Shown here piece by piece: positions 18,546 through 32,775 of a stretch of 64,000 bases of DNA (the stretch's first letter is position 1; every line of letters begins with the position of its first letter). The translations under genes and the position numbers were made by a program. The notes beneath the pieces were generated by a model. The model saw nothing but the letters and a program-made list of their open reading frames with translations. It was not told the origin of the DNA and did not search any database. The stretch is from Nocardioides iriomotensis (GTDB taxonomy: Bacteria; Actinomycetota; Actinomycetes; Propionibacteriales; Nocardioidaceae), in the NCBI RefSeq assembly GCF_004168035.1, contig NZ_SDPU01000025.1, positions 54,081-118,080 on the forward strand, read 5' to 3'.

Positions 18546-19802
18546 TCAGGCGGGGGTCTCGAACCGCGCCGCGACGCGGTCCCAGATCGCGTGCGCCAGC
18601 ACAGACTTGCTCGCCAGCGGCACCTCCTGGGCGCCGCCGTCGACGTCGAGGATGACCGCCTCGTTGTCGCTGGCCCCGAACACCTTGCCACCGCGCACGT
18701 CGTTGACGACGAGCAGGTCGCAGCCCTTGCGGGCGAGCTTGGCGCGGCCGTGGTCGAGCACGGAGCCGGCGTCGTCGCCGGTCTCGGCAGCGAAACCGAC
18801 GATGACCGCGGCCGGGTTGGCCCGGTCGCGGGAGATCTCGGCCAGGACGTCGGGCGTCTGGGCGAGGTGGATCGTCGGCGCCGAGCCGTCGTCGGACTTC
18901 TTCATCTTCGACGTGGCCGTCTCGGTGGGCCGGTAGTCGGCCGGGGCGGCGGCCATCACGACCGCGTCGGCGGTCGCCGCGGCGGCCACGACCGCGTCGC
19001 GGAGCTGGCCGGTGGTCTCGACCGAGACCACCTTGACCCCGGCCGGGTCGGGCAGCGCCACGTTGGCGGCCACCAGGGTCACCTCGGCGCCGCGGGCAGC
19101 GGCCGCACGGGCGAGGGCGTAGCCCTGCCGGCCCGAGGAGCGGTTGCCGAGGAAGCGGACCGGGTCGAGGTACTCGCGGGTGCCGCCGGCGGAGACGACG
19201 ACGTGGCGGCCGGCGAGGTCCAGCGGCGTGCCGCCGCCCAGCGTGCTCCGGGCGAGGACGTCGCGGGCGAGCTCGAAGATCTCGGCGGGGTCCGGGAACC
19301 GGCCCTTGCCCGTGTCGGCGCCGGTGAGCCGGCCCTCGGCAGGCTCGATCACGACGGCGCCGCGGCGGCGCAGGGTGGCGACGTTCTCCTGCGTGGCGGC
19401 GTGCTCCCACATCTCGGTGTGCATCGCCGGCGCGAACACCACCGGGCACCGCGCGGTGAGCAGGGTGTTGCTGAGCAGGTCGTCGGCCAGACCGTGCGCG
19501 GCCTTGGCCAGCACGTCGGCGGTGGCGGGCGCCACGACGACCAGGTCGGCGGCCTGGCCGATGCGGACGTGCGGGACCTCGTGGACCGAGTCCCACACGT
19601 CGGACGAAACGGGCTTACCGGACAGCGCCGCCCAGGTGGCGGCGCCGACGAACTCCAGGGCGGCCCGGGTCGGTACGACGGTGACGTCGTGGCCCGACTC
19701 GGTGAAGCGACGGAGCAGCTCGCAGGCCTTGTAGGCGGCGATGCCGCCACTCACCCCGAGCACGACGCGCGGCGCGCCGCCGTGCTCCTCCGGGCCCGAC
19801 AC
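18546..19802 (-). CDS. coaBC: bifunctional phosphopantothenoylcysteine decarboxylase / phosphopantothenate-cysteine ligase
   Basis: A 418-residue enzyme for two steps of coenzyme A synthesis. The N-terminal FMN-dependent CoaC half has [17 protein letters not shown] and the flavin-binding PAMHTEMW; the CoaB ligase half starts near [21 protein letters not shown] and includes AAPADYRP and [15 protein letters not shown]. It follows rpoZ by 13 bp. Start is GTG 19802. Confidence 0.96.
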   Translation of the reverse strand: MSGPEEHGGAPRVVLGVSGGIAAYKACELLRRFTESGHDVTVVPTRAALEFVGAATWAALSGKPVSSDVWDSVHEVPHVRIGQAADLVVVAPATADVLAKAAHGLADDLLSNTLLTARCPVVFAPAMHTEMWEHAATQENVATLRRRGAVVIEPAEGRLTGADTGKGRFPDPAEIFELARDVLARSTLGGGTPLDLAGRHVVVSAGGTREYLDPVRFLGNRSSGRQGYALARAAAARGAEVTLVAANVALPDPAGVKVVSVETTGQLRDAVVAAAATADAVVMAAAPADYRPTETATSKMKKSDDGSAPTIHLAQTPDVLAEISRDRANPAAVIVGFAAETGDDAGSVLDHGRAKLARKGCDLLVVNDVRGGKVFGASDNEAVILDVDGGAQEVPLASKSVLAHAIWDRVAARFETPA

Positions 19803-19815
19803 GACGGAGGTCCCG

Positions 19816-20118
19816 TCAGTCCTCGGTGGTCGCGGCTGCCTCGGCGGCCTCGGCCTCGGGGTCGATGTCCTCGCAGGTCAGGAGGTCGTCGTTGATCTCG
19901 CGCATGGCGATCGACAGCGGCTTCTCCTGCACGTGGGTGTCCACGAGCGGGCCGACGTACTCGAGCAGGCCCTCGCCGAGCTGGGAGTAGTAGGCGTTGA
20001 TCTGACGCGCGCGCTTGGCGCTGTAGAGGACCAGCTTGTACTTCGAGTCGGTCTTCGTCAGGAGCTCGTCGATCGGGGGGTTGGTGATGCCCTCGGCGAG
20101 TGGTGCGGTTCCGGACAC
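19816..20118 (-). CDS. rpoZ: RNA polymerase omega subunit
   Basis: A 100-residue RNA polymerase assembly subunit. The conserved core is [22 protein letters not shown] followed by [10 protein letters not shown]. It lies between gmk and coaBC, the usual actinobacterial order. The start is GTG 20118, preceded by GAGGT about ten bases upstream. Confidence 0.96.
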   Translation of the reverse strand: MSGTAPLAEGITNPPIDELLTKTDSKYKLVLYSAKRARQINAYYSQLGEGLLEYVGPLVDTHVQEKPLSIAMREINDDLLTCEDIDPEAEAAEAAATTED

Positions 20119-20148
20119 GCGGTGACTACCTCACGATGGGGGTTGGGG

Positions 20149-20739
20149 TTACCGGACCGGCGACGGTCCTGGTGGTTCAACCATCAAGGTTACCAACTCC
20201 TCCGCCGCAGCGTGAACTTCGGTGTTGACCACCGTCACGTCGAACTCCGACTCGGCGGCCAGCTCCTCGCGAGCGGTCTCCAGGCGGCGGGTGCGCTCCT
20301 CCTCGTCCTCGGTGCCCCGCCCGACGAGCCGGCGGACCAGCTCCTCCCACGACGGTGGCTTCAGGAACACGAACAAGGCCTCCGGCATCGTCTCCCGCAC
20401 CTGCCGGGCGCCCTGCAGGTCGATCTCCAGCAGCGCGGGCCGGCCCTCGGCGAGCGCCTGCTCGACCGGCTTGCGCGGAGTGCCGTAGCGCGCCGCCTTG
20501 TGCACGACCGCCCACTCCAGGAGCTGGCCATCGGCGACGAGCGCGTCGAACTCCGCGTCGGTCACGAAGTAGTAGTGCCGGCCGTGGATCTCCCCCGGCC
20601 GGGGCTTCCGCGTGGTGACCGAGACCGAGATCCACACCTCGGGGTGGTGCTCGCGGATCTGGGCCGCGACGGTGCCCTTGCCCACCGCGGTGGGTCCGGC
20701 GAGGACGGTCAGGCGGCTCGGGCGGGGCCGGTCAGCCAC
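20149..20739 (-). CDS. gmk: guanylate kinase
   Basis: A 196-residue kinase that converts GMP to GDP. P-loop [10 protein letters not shown], the GMP-binding segment [11 protein letters not shown] and [10 protein letters not shown] are present. The GTG at 20739 overlaps the mihF stop by eight bases; the open frame to 20781 would extend into mihF without similarity. It is probably co-transcribed with mihF. Confidence 0.96.
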   Translation of the reverse strand: MADRPRPSRLTVLAGPTAVGKGTVAAQIREHHPEVWISVSVTTRKPRPGEIHGRHYYFVTDAEFDALVADGQLLEWAVVHKAARYGTPRKPVEQALAEGRPALLEIDLQGARQVRETMPEALFVFLKPPSWEELVRRLVGRGTEDEEERTRRLETAREELAAESEFDVTVVNTEVHAAAEELVTLMVEPPGPSPVR

Positions 20740-21052
20740 GCGAGCCGAACTCGCGCTCCAGCGCGGCGATCTGGTTGGCACCGAGGCCGCGCACGCGGCG
20801 GCTCTCCGAGATGCTGAGGCGCTCCATCATCTGCCGGGCGCGCACCTTGCCCAGGCCCGGCATCGAGGTGAGCAGGTCGAGCACCCGCATCTTGCCGATG
20901 ACGTCGTTCTCCTGGCCCTGGTGCAGCACGTCGACGATCGAGGCGCCGGAGTGCTTGAGGCGGTTCTTCACCTCGGCCCGCTCGCGCCGCGAGGCTGCGG
21001 CCTTCTCCAGGTTGGCCTGGCGCTGCTCCGGCGTGAGTTCCGGCAAAGCCAC
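20732..21052 (-). CDS. mihF: actinobacterial integration host factor (mIHF)
   Basis: A 106-residue nucleoid protein of the actinobacterial mIHF type, unrelated to E. coli IHF. It has a basic N-terminal helix ([19 protein letters not shown]), then a helix-two-turn-helix fold ending with [16 protein letters not shown] and the C-terminal RVRGLGANQ. It bends and compacts DNA. GAGGA precedes the ATG and a TAGATT -10-like box lies in the upstream gap. Confidence 0.95.
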   Translation of the reverse strand: MALPELTPEQRQANLEKAAASRRERAEVKNRLKHSGASIVDVLHQGQENDVIGKMRVLDLLTSMPGLGKVRARQMMERLSISESRRVRGLGANQIAALEREFGSRG

Positions 21053-21108
21053 GGTGCATCCTCGGGTCGGTCGGCGGGTGGGTGGTGGACAGGTCGCAAT
21101 CTAGTGAC

Positions 21109-21138
21109 CCCGGCCCCCGCGCTGCAACGCGGGCCGGG
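21109..21138 (-). terminator. terminator of the pyr/M3/lipoprotein run
   Basis: CCCGG-CGCGGG type arms (CCCGGCCCCCGCG and CGCGGGCCGGG on the plus strand) pair around CTGCAA with a 2-base bulge, six bases after the lipoprotein stop and before the mihF promoter. No U-tract. Confidence 0.6.
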
Positions 21139-21143
21139 CGGCG

Positions 21144-21614
21144 TCAGCCGACGGCGCCGCCGAGGTCGACGTCGCACACGTCGGCGGCGTGCTGCTCGAT
21201 GCCCGCGGACGCCTCCCGCACCGGTGTCGACGTCAGCTTGCCCGCCGCGTCCTGGATCGCGTCGTACGCCTCGGGGTCGACACCCTCCGGCCGCTTCCCG
21301 TCCCGGAACACCGACGCGTCCGCGCCCGCCGCGTCGAGGGCGTCGGTCAGACCGCGCCAGGCGTTGACGTACGTCGTCCACTCGTCGCGCAGGTCGGCCG
21401 GGGCGGCGTCGCGGAGCCGCTCGAAGACCTGCACGCTCTGCTCGATCGCGTCGCCGCCGGAGCCCCCGTCCCGGCCGGACAGCCGCTCGAGCGTGGCCTT
21501 CTCGTCACTGAGGGCGGCGCAGTAGTCGTCGGTCGAGCCTTCGTCGCTGCACGCGGCCGGAGCCACGAGCAGCAGGACGAGGGCCGCGACCGTGCCGACA
21601 CGGGCCGCCGGCAT
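21144..21614 (-). CDS. putative small lipoprotein
   Basis: A 156-residue protein with a short signal peptide and a possible lipidation cysteine, C22 (LLLVAPAAC); proline at -3 makes the lipobox imperfect. The rest is hydrophilic and helical with four more cysteine/aspartate-rich short stretches and no known domain. Its ATG shares one base with the stop of the M3 peptidase gene, so it is translated from the same mRNA. Function unknown; it may sit on the outer face of the membrane. Confidence 0.7.
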   Translation of the reverse strand: MPAARVGTVAALVLLLVAPAACSDEGSTDDYCAALSDEKATLERLSGRDGGSGGDAIEQSVQVFERLRDAAPADLRDEWTTYVNAWRGLTDALDAAGADASVFRDGKRPEGVDPEAYDAIQDAAGKLTSTPVREASAGIEQHAADVCDVDLGGAVG

Positions 21615-23680
21615 CAGTCGAGCAGGCCGCGGCGGCGCAGCAGCGGCTCGGTGCTCGGCCCGCGGCCGCGGATCGACGCGAATGCCTCCATCGGGTCGAC
21701 CGCACCGCCCCGGGACAGCAGCCCGGCGCGGAACGCGTCGCCGTTCACGCGGCGCAGCCCGCCGTTGTCGCGGAACCAGTCGACCATGTCGGCGTCGAGC
21801 ACCTCGCTCCACAGGTAGGAGTAGTAGCCGGCGTCGTACCCGTTGGTGAACGCGTGCGCGAAGTAGCCGGTGCGGTACCGCGGCGGCACCAGCGGGGACG
21901 CGACGCCGTGCTTCTCCAGCGCGCCGCGCTCGAACGCCTCGACCTCGTCGACGGTGACCGGCTTCGCGTCGGGGACCAGCCGGTGCCACTCGTGGTCGAG
22001 CAGGGCGGCTCCGAGCATCGAGACGGTGTCGAAGCCCATGCCGGCCTCGCTGGAGGCGATCAGGCGGTCGGCGACGTCCTGGGGCAGCGGCTCCCCCGTG
22101 GCGTGGTGGCGTGCGTAGCTGGCCAGCACCGCCGGGTCCCACATCCACATCTCGTTGACCTGCGAGGGGAACTCCACGAAGTCGCGCGGGACCTCGGTGC
22201 CGGCCAGACGCGGGTAGGTGACGTCGGAGAACAGCCCGTGCAATGCGTGACCGAACTCGTGGAACGCCGTGCGCACCTCGTCGACGGTCATCAGCGCCGG
22301 CTGTCCCGCCGCAGGCTTCGGCACGTTGAGGCAGACCACGACCACCGGCTTCTCGTCGAGCAGGTGGGACTGCGTGACGAACTCGTCCATCCACGCGCCA
22401 CCGCGCTTGGTGGGCCGGGCGAACCAGTCGCACACGAACAGGCCGAGCGTGCTGCCGTCGTGGTCGAAGACCTCGTAGGTGCGCACGTCGGGGGCGTAGC
22501 CGGGCAGGTCGGGCCGCTCGGTGAAGGTGAGGCCGTAGAGCCGCTCGGCGGCCAGGAACACGCCGTCGTGGAGCACGCGCTCCAGCGAGAAGTACGGGCG
22601 CAGCTCCTGCGGGTCGACGTCGAAGGTCGCCGCCTTGACCCGCCCCGCGTAGTAGGTCCAGTCCCACGGCTCGACGGGGCCGTCGATGCCGTCGGCCCGC
22701 ATCGCCGCCTCGATCGCAGCGCGCTCGTCGTCGAGGTTGGCCATCGCCGGGGCGGCCATCGCGTCGAGCATGCCGGTGACGGCCGTGGTGGTGCCGGCGG
22801 TCTGGTCCTCGACGACGTACGACGCGTGGTCGGGGTGGCCGAACAGCCCGGCGCGCTCGGCCCGCAGGGCCGCGATCTCGACGATCAGGGAACGGGTGTC
22901 GTGGTCGCCGCCGCGCATGCCCCGCGTGGTGGCGGCCTGGTGCAGCCGGCGGCGGGTCTCGCGATTGCGCAGGGAGGCGAGCGCGGGCTGGATCGTGGGA
23001 GACAGCAGCGTCAGGACGTAGCCGTCGACCTCGCGCTCCTTGGCGGCCAGCGCCGCGGCCTCGACGGCGTCGTCGGACAGGCCGGCCAGCTCGGCCACGT
23101 CGGTGACGTGCACGGCCATCGAGTTGGCCTCGGCCAGCAGGGTGGACCCGAATGCCGTGGTGGCGCGGCTGATCTGCTCGTTGAGCTCGCGGAGCCGCTG
23201 CTGCTGGGCGGCCGGCAGGGCGGCGCCGGCACGGACGAAGTCGGTGTGGTGCCGCTCCACGAGGCGGACCTGCTCGGGCGTCAGGCCGCCATCGTGCCGG
23301 GCGGCGTGCACGGCGTCGATGCGCGCAAAGAGGGCCTGGTCCAGCAGGATCGCGTCGCGGTGTGCCGACCAGGCCGGCATCAGGTCGCCCTCGAGCTCCT
23401 GCATCTCGGGCGTGGCCATCGAGTTGGCCATCTCGTAGAAGACCCGCATGGTCCGGTCGAGCAGCCGTCCGGACCGCTCCAGCGGCACCAGGGTGTTGTC
23501 GAAGGTCGGCGGCGCGGGGTCGGCGGTGATCGCGTCGATCTCGGCGCGGTGCTCGGCGACGCCGGCGTCGAAGGCCGGCCGGTAGTGCTCGTGACGGATC
23601 GCGTCGAACGGAGGGAACGCGAACGGCAGGGTGCTGGCGGTCGCGAACGGGTTGTTCGGGTCCAGGGTGGTGTCTGGCAT
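21614..23680 (-). CDS. M3 family zinc metallopeptidase (oligopeptidase / Dcp-like)
   Basis: A 688-residue cytoplasmic peptidase without a signal peptide. The thermolysin-type zinc motif HEFGHALHG is followed by EFPSQVNE with the third ligand, and the C-terminal HAFTNGYDAGYYSYLWS is typical of the family, which cleaves short peptides or removes C-terminal dipeptides. It lies 14 bp after pyrF at the end of the pyrimidine operon. Confidence 0.93.
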   Translation of the reverse strand: MPDTTLDPNNPFATASTLPFAFPPFDAIRHEHYRPAFDAGVAEHRAEIDAITADPAPPTFDNTLVPLERSGRLLDRTMRVFYEMANSMATPEMQELEGDLMPAWSAHRDAILLDQALFARIDAVHAARHDGGLTPEQVRLVERHHTDFVRAGAALPAAQQQRLRELNEQISRATTAFGSTLLAEANSMAVHVTDVAELAGLSDDAVEAAALAAKEREVDGYVLTLLSPTIQPALASLRNRETRRRLHQAATTRGMRGGDHDTRSLIVEIAALRAERAGLFGHPDHASYVVEDQTAGTTTAVTGMLDAMAAPAMANLDDERAAIEAAMRADGIDGPVEPWDWTYYAGRVKAATFDVDPQELRPYFSLERVLHDGVFLAAERLYGLTFTERPDLPGYAPDVRTYEVFDHDGSTLGLFVCDWFARPTKRGGAWMDEFVTQSHLLDEKPVVVVCLNVPKPAAGQPALMTVDEVRTAFHEFGHALHGLFSDVTYPRLAGTEVPRDFVEFPSQVNEMWMWDPAVLASYARHHATGEPLPQDVADRLIASSEAGMGFDTVSMLGAALLDHEWHRLVPDAKPVTVDEVEAFERGALEKHGVASPLVPPRYRTGYFAHAFTNGYDAGYYSYLWSEVLDADMVDWFRDNGGLRRVNGDAFRAGLLSRGGAVDPMEAFASIRGRGPSTEPLLRRRGLLD

Positions 23681-23694
23681 GGGGACTTTCTACC

Positions 23695-24528
23695 TCAGCG
23701 CCGATCGAGGCCGGCGACGTCGTCGGCCGCGCGCACCGCGGCGGCGTGCAGCGCCTCGCGGTCGGGCCCGGCCTGCAGGATCTCGCGGGAGCTGCTCGGG
23801 AGCAGCCAGGGGGACGCGTCGCCGAACAGCGCGCGCATGTCGTCGACGGTGCCGCCCTGGGCGCCGTACCCGGGCACCAGGATCGGCCCGTTGACGTCGA
23901 ACGACGGGGTCACGCCCTCGCGTGGCACGGTCGCCCCGACGACCACACCGACGGAGCCGAGCGGCTCGGCTCCGGCGTTCTGGGAGGCAACCTCGTCGAG
24001 GACGGTGGCGGCGACGGTGCGGCCGTCGGCGGTGGCGGCCTGCTGGAACTGCGGCCCCTCGGGGTTGGACGTCATCGCGAGCACGAAGACGCCGCGGTCG
24101 TGGGCCAGCGCGGTGTCGATCATCGGCTGCACGGAGCCGAAGCCGAGGTAGGGGCTCACCGTGATGGCATCGACGGCCAGCGGGCTCGCCGGGTGCAGGT
24201 AGGCGTCGGCGTACGCCTGCGCCGTCGAGCCGATGTCGCCGCGCTTCACGTCGAGCAGGACGAGCGCGCCGAGCTCGCGGCAGGCCGCGATCGTCCGCTC
24301 CAGCACGGCGATGCCGGCCGAGCCGTGCCGCTCGAAGAACGCCGACTGGGGCTTGACGACCGGCACCGTGCCGGCGAGCACCTCGGCGGCGGTGAGCGCG
24401 AACTTCTCCAGCCCGAACGCCGAGTCGGTGAGGCCCCACGCGTCCAGCAGACCGGGGTGCGGGTCGATGCCGACGCACAGGCGTCCGCGGGTGTCGAAGG
24501 CGTCCGCGAGACGGCGGCCGAAGGTCAT
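23695..24528 (-). CDS. pyrF: orotidine 5'-phosphate decarboxylase (type 2)
   Basis: A 277-residue enzyme for the last step to UMP. The catalytic LLDVKRGDIGSTAQAYADAYL is intact, with LCVGIDPHP near the start and ILVPGYGAQGG near the end, the longer form found in actinobacteria. ATG 24528 was preferred because AGGAG lies six bases upstream; ATG 24555, which overlaps the pyrD stop, is the alternative (nine more residues). Confidence 0.94.
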   Translation of the reverse strand: MTFGRRLADAFDTRGRLCVGIDPHPGLLDAWGLTDSAFGLEKFALTAAEVLAGTVPVVKPQSAFFERHGSAGIAVLERTIAACRELGALVLLDVKRGDIGSTAQAYADAYLHPASPLAVDAITVSPYLGFGSVQPMIDTALAHDRGVFVLAMTSNPEGPQFQQAATADGRTVAATVLDEVASQNAGAEPLGSVGVVVGATVPREGVTPSFDVNGPILVPGYGAQGGTVDDMRALFGDASPWLLPSSSREILQAGPDREALHAAAVRAADDVAGLDRR

Positions 24529-24551
24529 GGCGGGCTCCTGGTCCTCGTCGG

Positions 24552-25585
24552 TCATCGGCCGGCCAGCTCGCGCTGGACGCGGGCGGGCCAGCCGGCGCCC
24601 TCGTAGACGAACGCGGTGTAGGCCTGCAGCAGCGTCGCTCCGGCCTCCAGCCGTGCGCGAGCGTCGTGGGCGTCGCCGATGCCGCCGACGGCGATGATCG
24701 TCAGGTCGGGGCCGACCCGGTCGCGCAGCAGCTCGAGCACCACGAGCGCCCGCTCGCGCAACGGCCGCCCGGACAGACCGCCGGCGCCGGCCAGCTCCAC
24801 CTCGGCGGGCGACGAGCGAAGACCCGCGCGGCTGATCGTGGTGTTGGTGGCGACGATCCCGTCGAGGCCGAGCTCGACGGCGAGGTCGGCGACCGCGAGC
24901 ACGTCGTCGTCGGACAGGTCGGGCGCGATCTTGACCAGCAGCGGCACGTGCGCGCTCGTCACGGCGTCCGCCTGGCGTCGTACGGCGACCAGCAGCGGGC
25001 GCAGCCGCTCGACGGACTGGAGGTCGCGCAGCCCCGGTGTGTTGGGCGAGGAGACGTTGACGACCAGGTAGTCGGCGTACGGCGCGAGCAGGCGCGTGGA
25101 CTTCTCGTAGTCGGCCGCCACGGCGTCCGCGTCGGCCTCGGGGACGACCTTGGTCTTGCCGATGTTGACCCCGAGCACCACGTGGTCGTGGCGGCGCTTC
25201 AGGCGGCGCCGGGCCAACCGCTCGGCGACCGCCTCGGCGCCGTCGTTGTTGAAGCCCATCCGGTTGACGACCGCGCGGTCCTCGGGCAGCCGGAACAGCC
25301 GCGGCCGGTCGTTGCCGGGCTGCGGCTCGGCGGTGACCGTGCCGACCTCCACGAACGAGAACCCGACGGCGGCGAGCGCGTCGATGCCCTCGGCGTTCTT
25401 GTCGAACCCGGCGGCCAGGCCGAGCGGGCCGGGGAACTCGATCCCCATCGCCTTCACGGGCCACCGGTCGTGGTGCAGGCGGCCGAGCACCGGCCGGGCG
25501 GCGCGGACGGCGCGGAACCCGGCCCGGTGCGCCTTCTCGGCGTCGAGCCGGACCAGGACCTTGTCGAAGAGCGCGCGGTAGCCGG

Positions 25586-25589
<4 letters not shown>
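24552..25589 (-). CDS. pyrD: dihydroorotate dehydrogenase, quinone type
   Basis: A 345-residue class 2 flavoprotein that oxidises dihydroorotate with membrane quinone. Visible signatures: [41 protein letters not shown] with the catalytic serine, and IIAVGGIGD. The extended helical N-terminus is the membrane contact. GTG 25589 overlaps the carB stop (GTGA). Confidence 0.96.
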
Positions 25590-28890
<3,301 letters not shown>

Positions 28891-28891
<1 letters not shown>

Positions 28892-30009
28892 CAGGCGTTG
28901 TCCCCCATCAGGTCGCAGAAACGGTCGAACAGGTACGCCGCGTCGTGCGGTCCGGCCGCGGCCTCCGGGTGGTACTGGACCGAGAACGCCTTGAGCTTCC
29001 CGGCCTCGTCACGGAGCTCGAGCCCCTCGACGACGTCGTCGTTGAGGCAGACGTGGCTGACCGAGGCGTCGCCGTACTGGGTGCGGGTCGACCCGTCGAG
29101 CGGCGCGTCGACGGCGAAGCCGTGGTTGTGCGCGGTGACCTCGACCTTGCCGGTGGTGCGGTCGATGACCGGCTGGTTGATGCCGCGGTGGCCGTACTTG
29201 AGCTTGTAGGTGCCGAAGCCGAGTGCGCGGCCGAAGAGCTGGTTGCCGAAGCAGATGCCGAAGTACGGCAGCCCCTGGCGCAGCAGGGCCTGCAGCAGCT
29301 CGACCTGCTGGGTGGTGGCCGCCGGGTCGCCGGGGCCGTTGCTGTAGAAGACGCCGTCGGGGTCCACCGCCAGCACCTCCTCGGCACTGACGGTCGCCGG
29401 CATCACGTGCACCTCGATGCCGCGCTCGGCCATCATGCGCGGCGTGTTGGCCTTGATGCCGAGGTCGACGGCGGCGACGGTGAACCGCTTCTCCCCCACC
29501 GCCGGGACCACGTAGGTCTCGGTCGTCGTCACCTGGTCGGAGAGCTCGGTGCCGGCCATCTCGTCGGCGTCGAGGACCCGCGCGAGCAGTGTCTGCGGGT
29601 CCGTCTCGGTCGTGGAGATGCCCACGCGCATCGCGCCGCGCTCGCGCAGGTGCCGGGTCAGCGCGCGGGTGTCGATGCCGCTGATCCCGACGACGCCCTG
29701 CTCGCGGAGCGCGTCGTCGAGGGAGCGCCGGGCCCGCCAGCTCGACGGCACGCGGGCGGGGTCGCGCACGACGTACCCGCTGACCCAGATCTTGCGGGAC
29801 TCGGGGTCCTCGTCGTTCATCCCGGTGTTGCCGACGTGCGGCGCGGTCATCACGACGACCTGGCGGTGGTACGACGGGTCGGTGAGCGTCTCCTGGTAGC
29901 CGGTCATGCCGGTGGAGAACACCGCCTCGCCGAACGTCTCGCCCTCGGCGCCGTAGGACTCGCCGTGGAACGTGCGACCGTCCTCCAGGACGAGGATCGC
30001 GGGACTCAC
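28891..30009 (-). CDS. carA: carbamoyl-phosphate synthase, small (glutaminase) subunit
   Basis: A 372-residue class I amidotransferase that supplies ammonia to CarB. The nucleophile is in [12 protein letters not shown] and the His-Glu pair in [12 protein letters not shown]; the N-terminal domain begins [17 protein letters not shown] 30009 overlaps the stop of the preceding PH-like gene. Confidence 0.97.
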
Positions 30010-30536
30010 TGTGCGTTCTCCTTCGTCAGCTTGCTGATGGCGCGGACCCAGGCGTTGTGGGCCTCGGTCGTGCCCCTGTCGGCGACGGCCTCGTCGGTGA
30101 GGCGGAAGCCGGTGTCGAGCGTGAGGTCGCCGTGCTCCCAGGTGACGACGAGCAGGCCGTGCGGCGGCACGACCTTCCCGGCGATGCCCTGGTCGTGGCG
30201 GGCGCCGCGCACGGCCGCGGCGGGGATCCGGAACGACCCGGCGAGGCGGACCACGTCGAGCCCCTCGGCGGAGAGGTTCAGCCGGGCCTGGCTGCGAGCG
30301 CCGAGGCCCCGGGCGACCACCCGGTCGAGCCAGTCGCCGGCGACGGTGGTGCCGAAGTAGCGCGCTCCCCCGGTCAACCGCGCCTCGGGCAGCTCGGCGA
30401 CGGGAGGGACCTCGACGAGCGGCGGCAGGTCGTGCCTGGTCGCCCGGCCCTTCCAGCCGCGCCACATGCCGAGGTAGGCGAGGACCAGCACCAGGCCGAG
30501 GAGCGCCACGGGCACCCAGGTGGGCGCTTCGGTCAT
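30006..30536 (-). CDS. membrane-anchored PH-like protein of the pyr operon (Rv1382-like)
   Basis: A 176-residue protein with one N-terminal membrane helix ([18 protein letters not shown]) and a soluble domain that resembles a bacterial PH fold. A similar small membrane protein lies between pyrC and carA in mycobacteria (Rv1382), so the position is conserved. It overlaps both neighbours by one to four bases. It has no known enzymatic motif; tethering pyrimidine enzymes to the membrane is only a guess. Confidence 0.8.
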   Translation of the reverse strand: MTEAPTWVPVALLGLVLVLAYLGMWRGWKGRATRHDLPPLVEVPPVAELPEARLTGGARYFGTTVAGDWLDRVVARGLGARSQARLNLSAEGLDVVRLAGSFRIPAAAVRGARHDQGIAGKVVPPHGLLVVTWEHGDLTLDTGFRLTDEAVADRGTTEAHNAWVRAISKLTKENAQ

Positions 30537-31825
30537 CAGGCGAGCTTCCCGTCCAGCACGGTCGGCTTGCCTCTCAGGAACGTCGCGACCACGCGGCCGG
30601 GCAGCTCCATGCCGGCGTACGGCGTGTTGCGGCTCAGCGACGCGGTCTCGGTCGGGTCGACGACCCGGGTCGCGCCCGCGTCGTACAGCACGATGTTGGC
30701 GGGCTCACCGGCGGCGAGCGGGCGGCCGTGCCCGGAGAGGCGTCCGATCTCGGCGGGCTTGGTGGACATCCGCTCGGCGACGCCGGCCCAGTCGAGCAGG
30801 CCGGTGTCCACCATCGTCGCCTGGACGATCGACAGCGCGGTCTCGAGGCCGAGCATGCCGAAGGCGGCCGCCTGCCACTCGCAGTCCTTGTCCTCGTGGG
30901 GGTGCGGCGCGTGGTCGGTGGCGACCACGTCGATGGTGCCGTCAGCCAGGCCCGCGCGGAGCGCCTCGACGTCGGCGGCCGAGCGCAGCGGCGGGTTGAC
31001 CTTGTAGATCGGGTCGTAGGTCAGCGCCTTCTCGTCCGTGAGCAGCAGGTGGTGCGGGCACGCCTCGGCGGTGACGTTCCAGCCCTTGCTCTTGGCCCAG
31101 CGGACGATCTCGACCGAGCCGGCGGTGGACACGTGGCAGACGTGCAGGCGGGAGTCGACGTGGGCGGCGAGCAGGCAGTCACGGGCGATGATCGCCTCCT
31201 CGGCGACGGCCGGCCAGCCGCGCAGGCCGAGGCGGCCGGAGAGCTCGCCCTCGTTCATCTGGGCGTCCTCGGTGAGCCGCGGCTCCTGCGCGTGCTGGGC
31301 GACGACGCCGTCGAACGCCTTGACGTACTCCAGCGCCCGGCGCATCAGCACCGCGTCGGAGACGCACTTGCCGTCGTCGGAGAACACCCGGACGCGGGCG
31401 GCGGAGTCGGCCATCGCACCGAGCTCGGCGAGCCGCTCGCCCTGGAGGCCGACGGTGACGGCGCCGACCGGGAAGACGTCGCAGTGGCCGGCCTCGCGGC
31501 CGAGCCGCCAGACCTGCTCGACGACGCCGGCGGTGTCGGCGACCGGGTCGGTGTTGGCCATCGCGTGCACGGCGGTGAACCCGCCGAGCGCGGCGGCCTG
31601 GGTGCCGGTGTCGACGGTCTCGGCGTCCTCGCGGCCAGGCTCGCGCAGGTGGGTGTGCAGGTCGACCAGGCCCGGGAGGGCGACCAGGCCCTCGCCGTCG
31701 ACGATCTCGGCGCCGTCGGCGCTCAGACCCGCACCGACCTCGGTGATCCGGCCGTCCTCGACGAGGATGTCGGCGGCGTCGCCGCCGAGGATGCGGGCGT
31801 TGCGGATCAGGTAGGTGGTGCTCAC
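30536..31825 (-). CDS. pyrC: dihydroorotase
   Basis: A 429-residue amidohydrolase that cyclises carbamoyl aspartate. Metal ligands are in [13 protein letters not shown], later in [11 protein letters not shown], and in [10 protein letters not shown]; the substrate loop NTDPV is present, matching the class I form. GTG 31825 overlaps the pyrB stop. Confidence 0.96.
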   Translation of the reverse strand: MSTTYLIRNARILGGDAADILVEDGRITEVGAGLSADGAEIVDGEGLVALPGLVDLHTHLREPGREDAETVDTGTQAAALGGFTAVHAMANTDPVADTAGVVEQVWRLGREAGHCDVFPVGAVTVGLQGERLAELGAMADSAARVRVFSDDGKCVSDAVLMRRALEYVKAFDGVVAQHAQEPRLTEDAQMNEGELSGRLGLRGWPAVAEEAIIARDCLLAAHVDSRLHVCHVSTAGSVEIVRWAKSKGWNVTAEACPHHLLLTDEKALTYDPIYKVNPPLRSAADVEALRAGLADGTIDVVATDHAPHPHEDKDCEWQAAAFGMLGLETALSIVQATMVDTGLLDWAGVAERMSTKPAEIGRLSGHGRPLAAGEPANIVLYDAGATRVVDPTETASLSRNTPYAGMELPGRVVATFLRGKPTVLDGKLA

Positions 31826-32775
31826 TCGTCTCCCTCGGCGTTCTTCGACAGGGCCGGCTCGGAGCCGCCCAGCAGCAGGTACAGGACGGCCATCCGGACG
31901 GCGACACCGTTGGTGACCTGCTCGACGATCACCGAGCGGTCGGAGTCGGCGACGTCGGCGGTGATCTCCATGCCGCGGATCATCGGGCCGGGGTGCATCA
32001 CGATCGTGTGGTCCTGGAGGTTCGCCATCCGGCGACCGTCGAGGCCGTAGCGACGGGAGTACTCGCGGACCGTCGGGAAGAACGCGGCGTTCATTCGCTC
32101 GCGCTGCACCCGCAGCATCATCACGACGTCGGCCTTGGGCAGGACGCCGTCGAGGTCGTACGACGTCTCGACGCCCCAGCCGTCGACACCGTACGGCAGC
32201 AGCGTCGGCGGGGCCACCAGCGTCACCTCGGCGCCGAGCGTGCGCAGCAGCAGCGCGTTGGAGCGGGCGACCCGGCTGTGCAGCACGTCGCCGACGATCG
32301 CGACCCGGCGGCCGTCGAGGTTGCCGAGGTGCCGCCACATGGTGAACGCGTCGAGCAGCGCCTGGGTCGGGTGCTCGTGGGTGCCGTCGCCGGCGTTGAC
32401 CACCGAGCTCTTGGACCAGCCGGCGTTGGCCAGCAGGTGCGGCGCCCCGGACGCCCAGTGCCGGACGACGACCGCGTCGGCGCCCATCGCCTCCAGCGTC
32501 AGCGCGGTGTCCTTGAGCGACTCGCCCTTGCTCAGCGAGGAGCCCTTGGCGGAGAAGTTGATGACGTCGGCGGACAGCCGCTTGGCGGCGGCCTCGAACG
32601 AGATCCGGGTGCGGGTCGAGTCCTCGAAGAAGAGGTTCACGATCGTGCGGCCGCGCAGCGCTGGCAGCTTCTTGATCGGCCGGTCGGCCAGGGACCGGAG
32701 CTCCTCGGCGGTGGTGAGGATCAGCTCGGCGTCGTCGCGGGACAGGTCGCCGGCGCTCAGCAGGTGCTTCTTCAT
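31822..32775 (-). CDS. pyrB: aspartate carbamoyltransferase, catalytic subunit
   Basis: A 317-residue enzyme that joins carbamoyl phosphate and aspartate. The carbamoyl phosphate loop is FEDSTRTR and the second signature [11 protein letters not shown]. No regulatory subunit gene (pyrI) is nearby. ATG 32775 overlaps the pyrR stop (ATGA). Confidence 0.97.
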   Translation of the reverse strand: MKKHLLSAGDLSRDDAELILTTAEELRSLADRPIKKLPALRGRTIVNLFFEDSTRTRISFEAAAKRLSADVINFSAKGSSLSKGESLKDTALTLEAMGADAVVVRHWASGAPHLLANAGWSKSSVVNAGDGTHEHPTQALLDAFTMWRHLGNLDGRRVAIVGDVLHSRVARSNALLLRTLGAEVTLVAPPTLLPYGVDGWGVETSYDLDGVLPKADVVMMLRVQRERMNAAFFPTVREYSRRYGLDGRRMANLQDHTIVMHPGPMIRGMEITADVADSDRSVIVEQVTNGVAVRMAVLYLLLGGSEPALSKNAEGDE

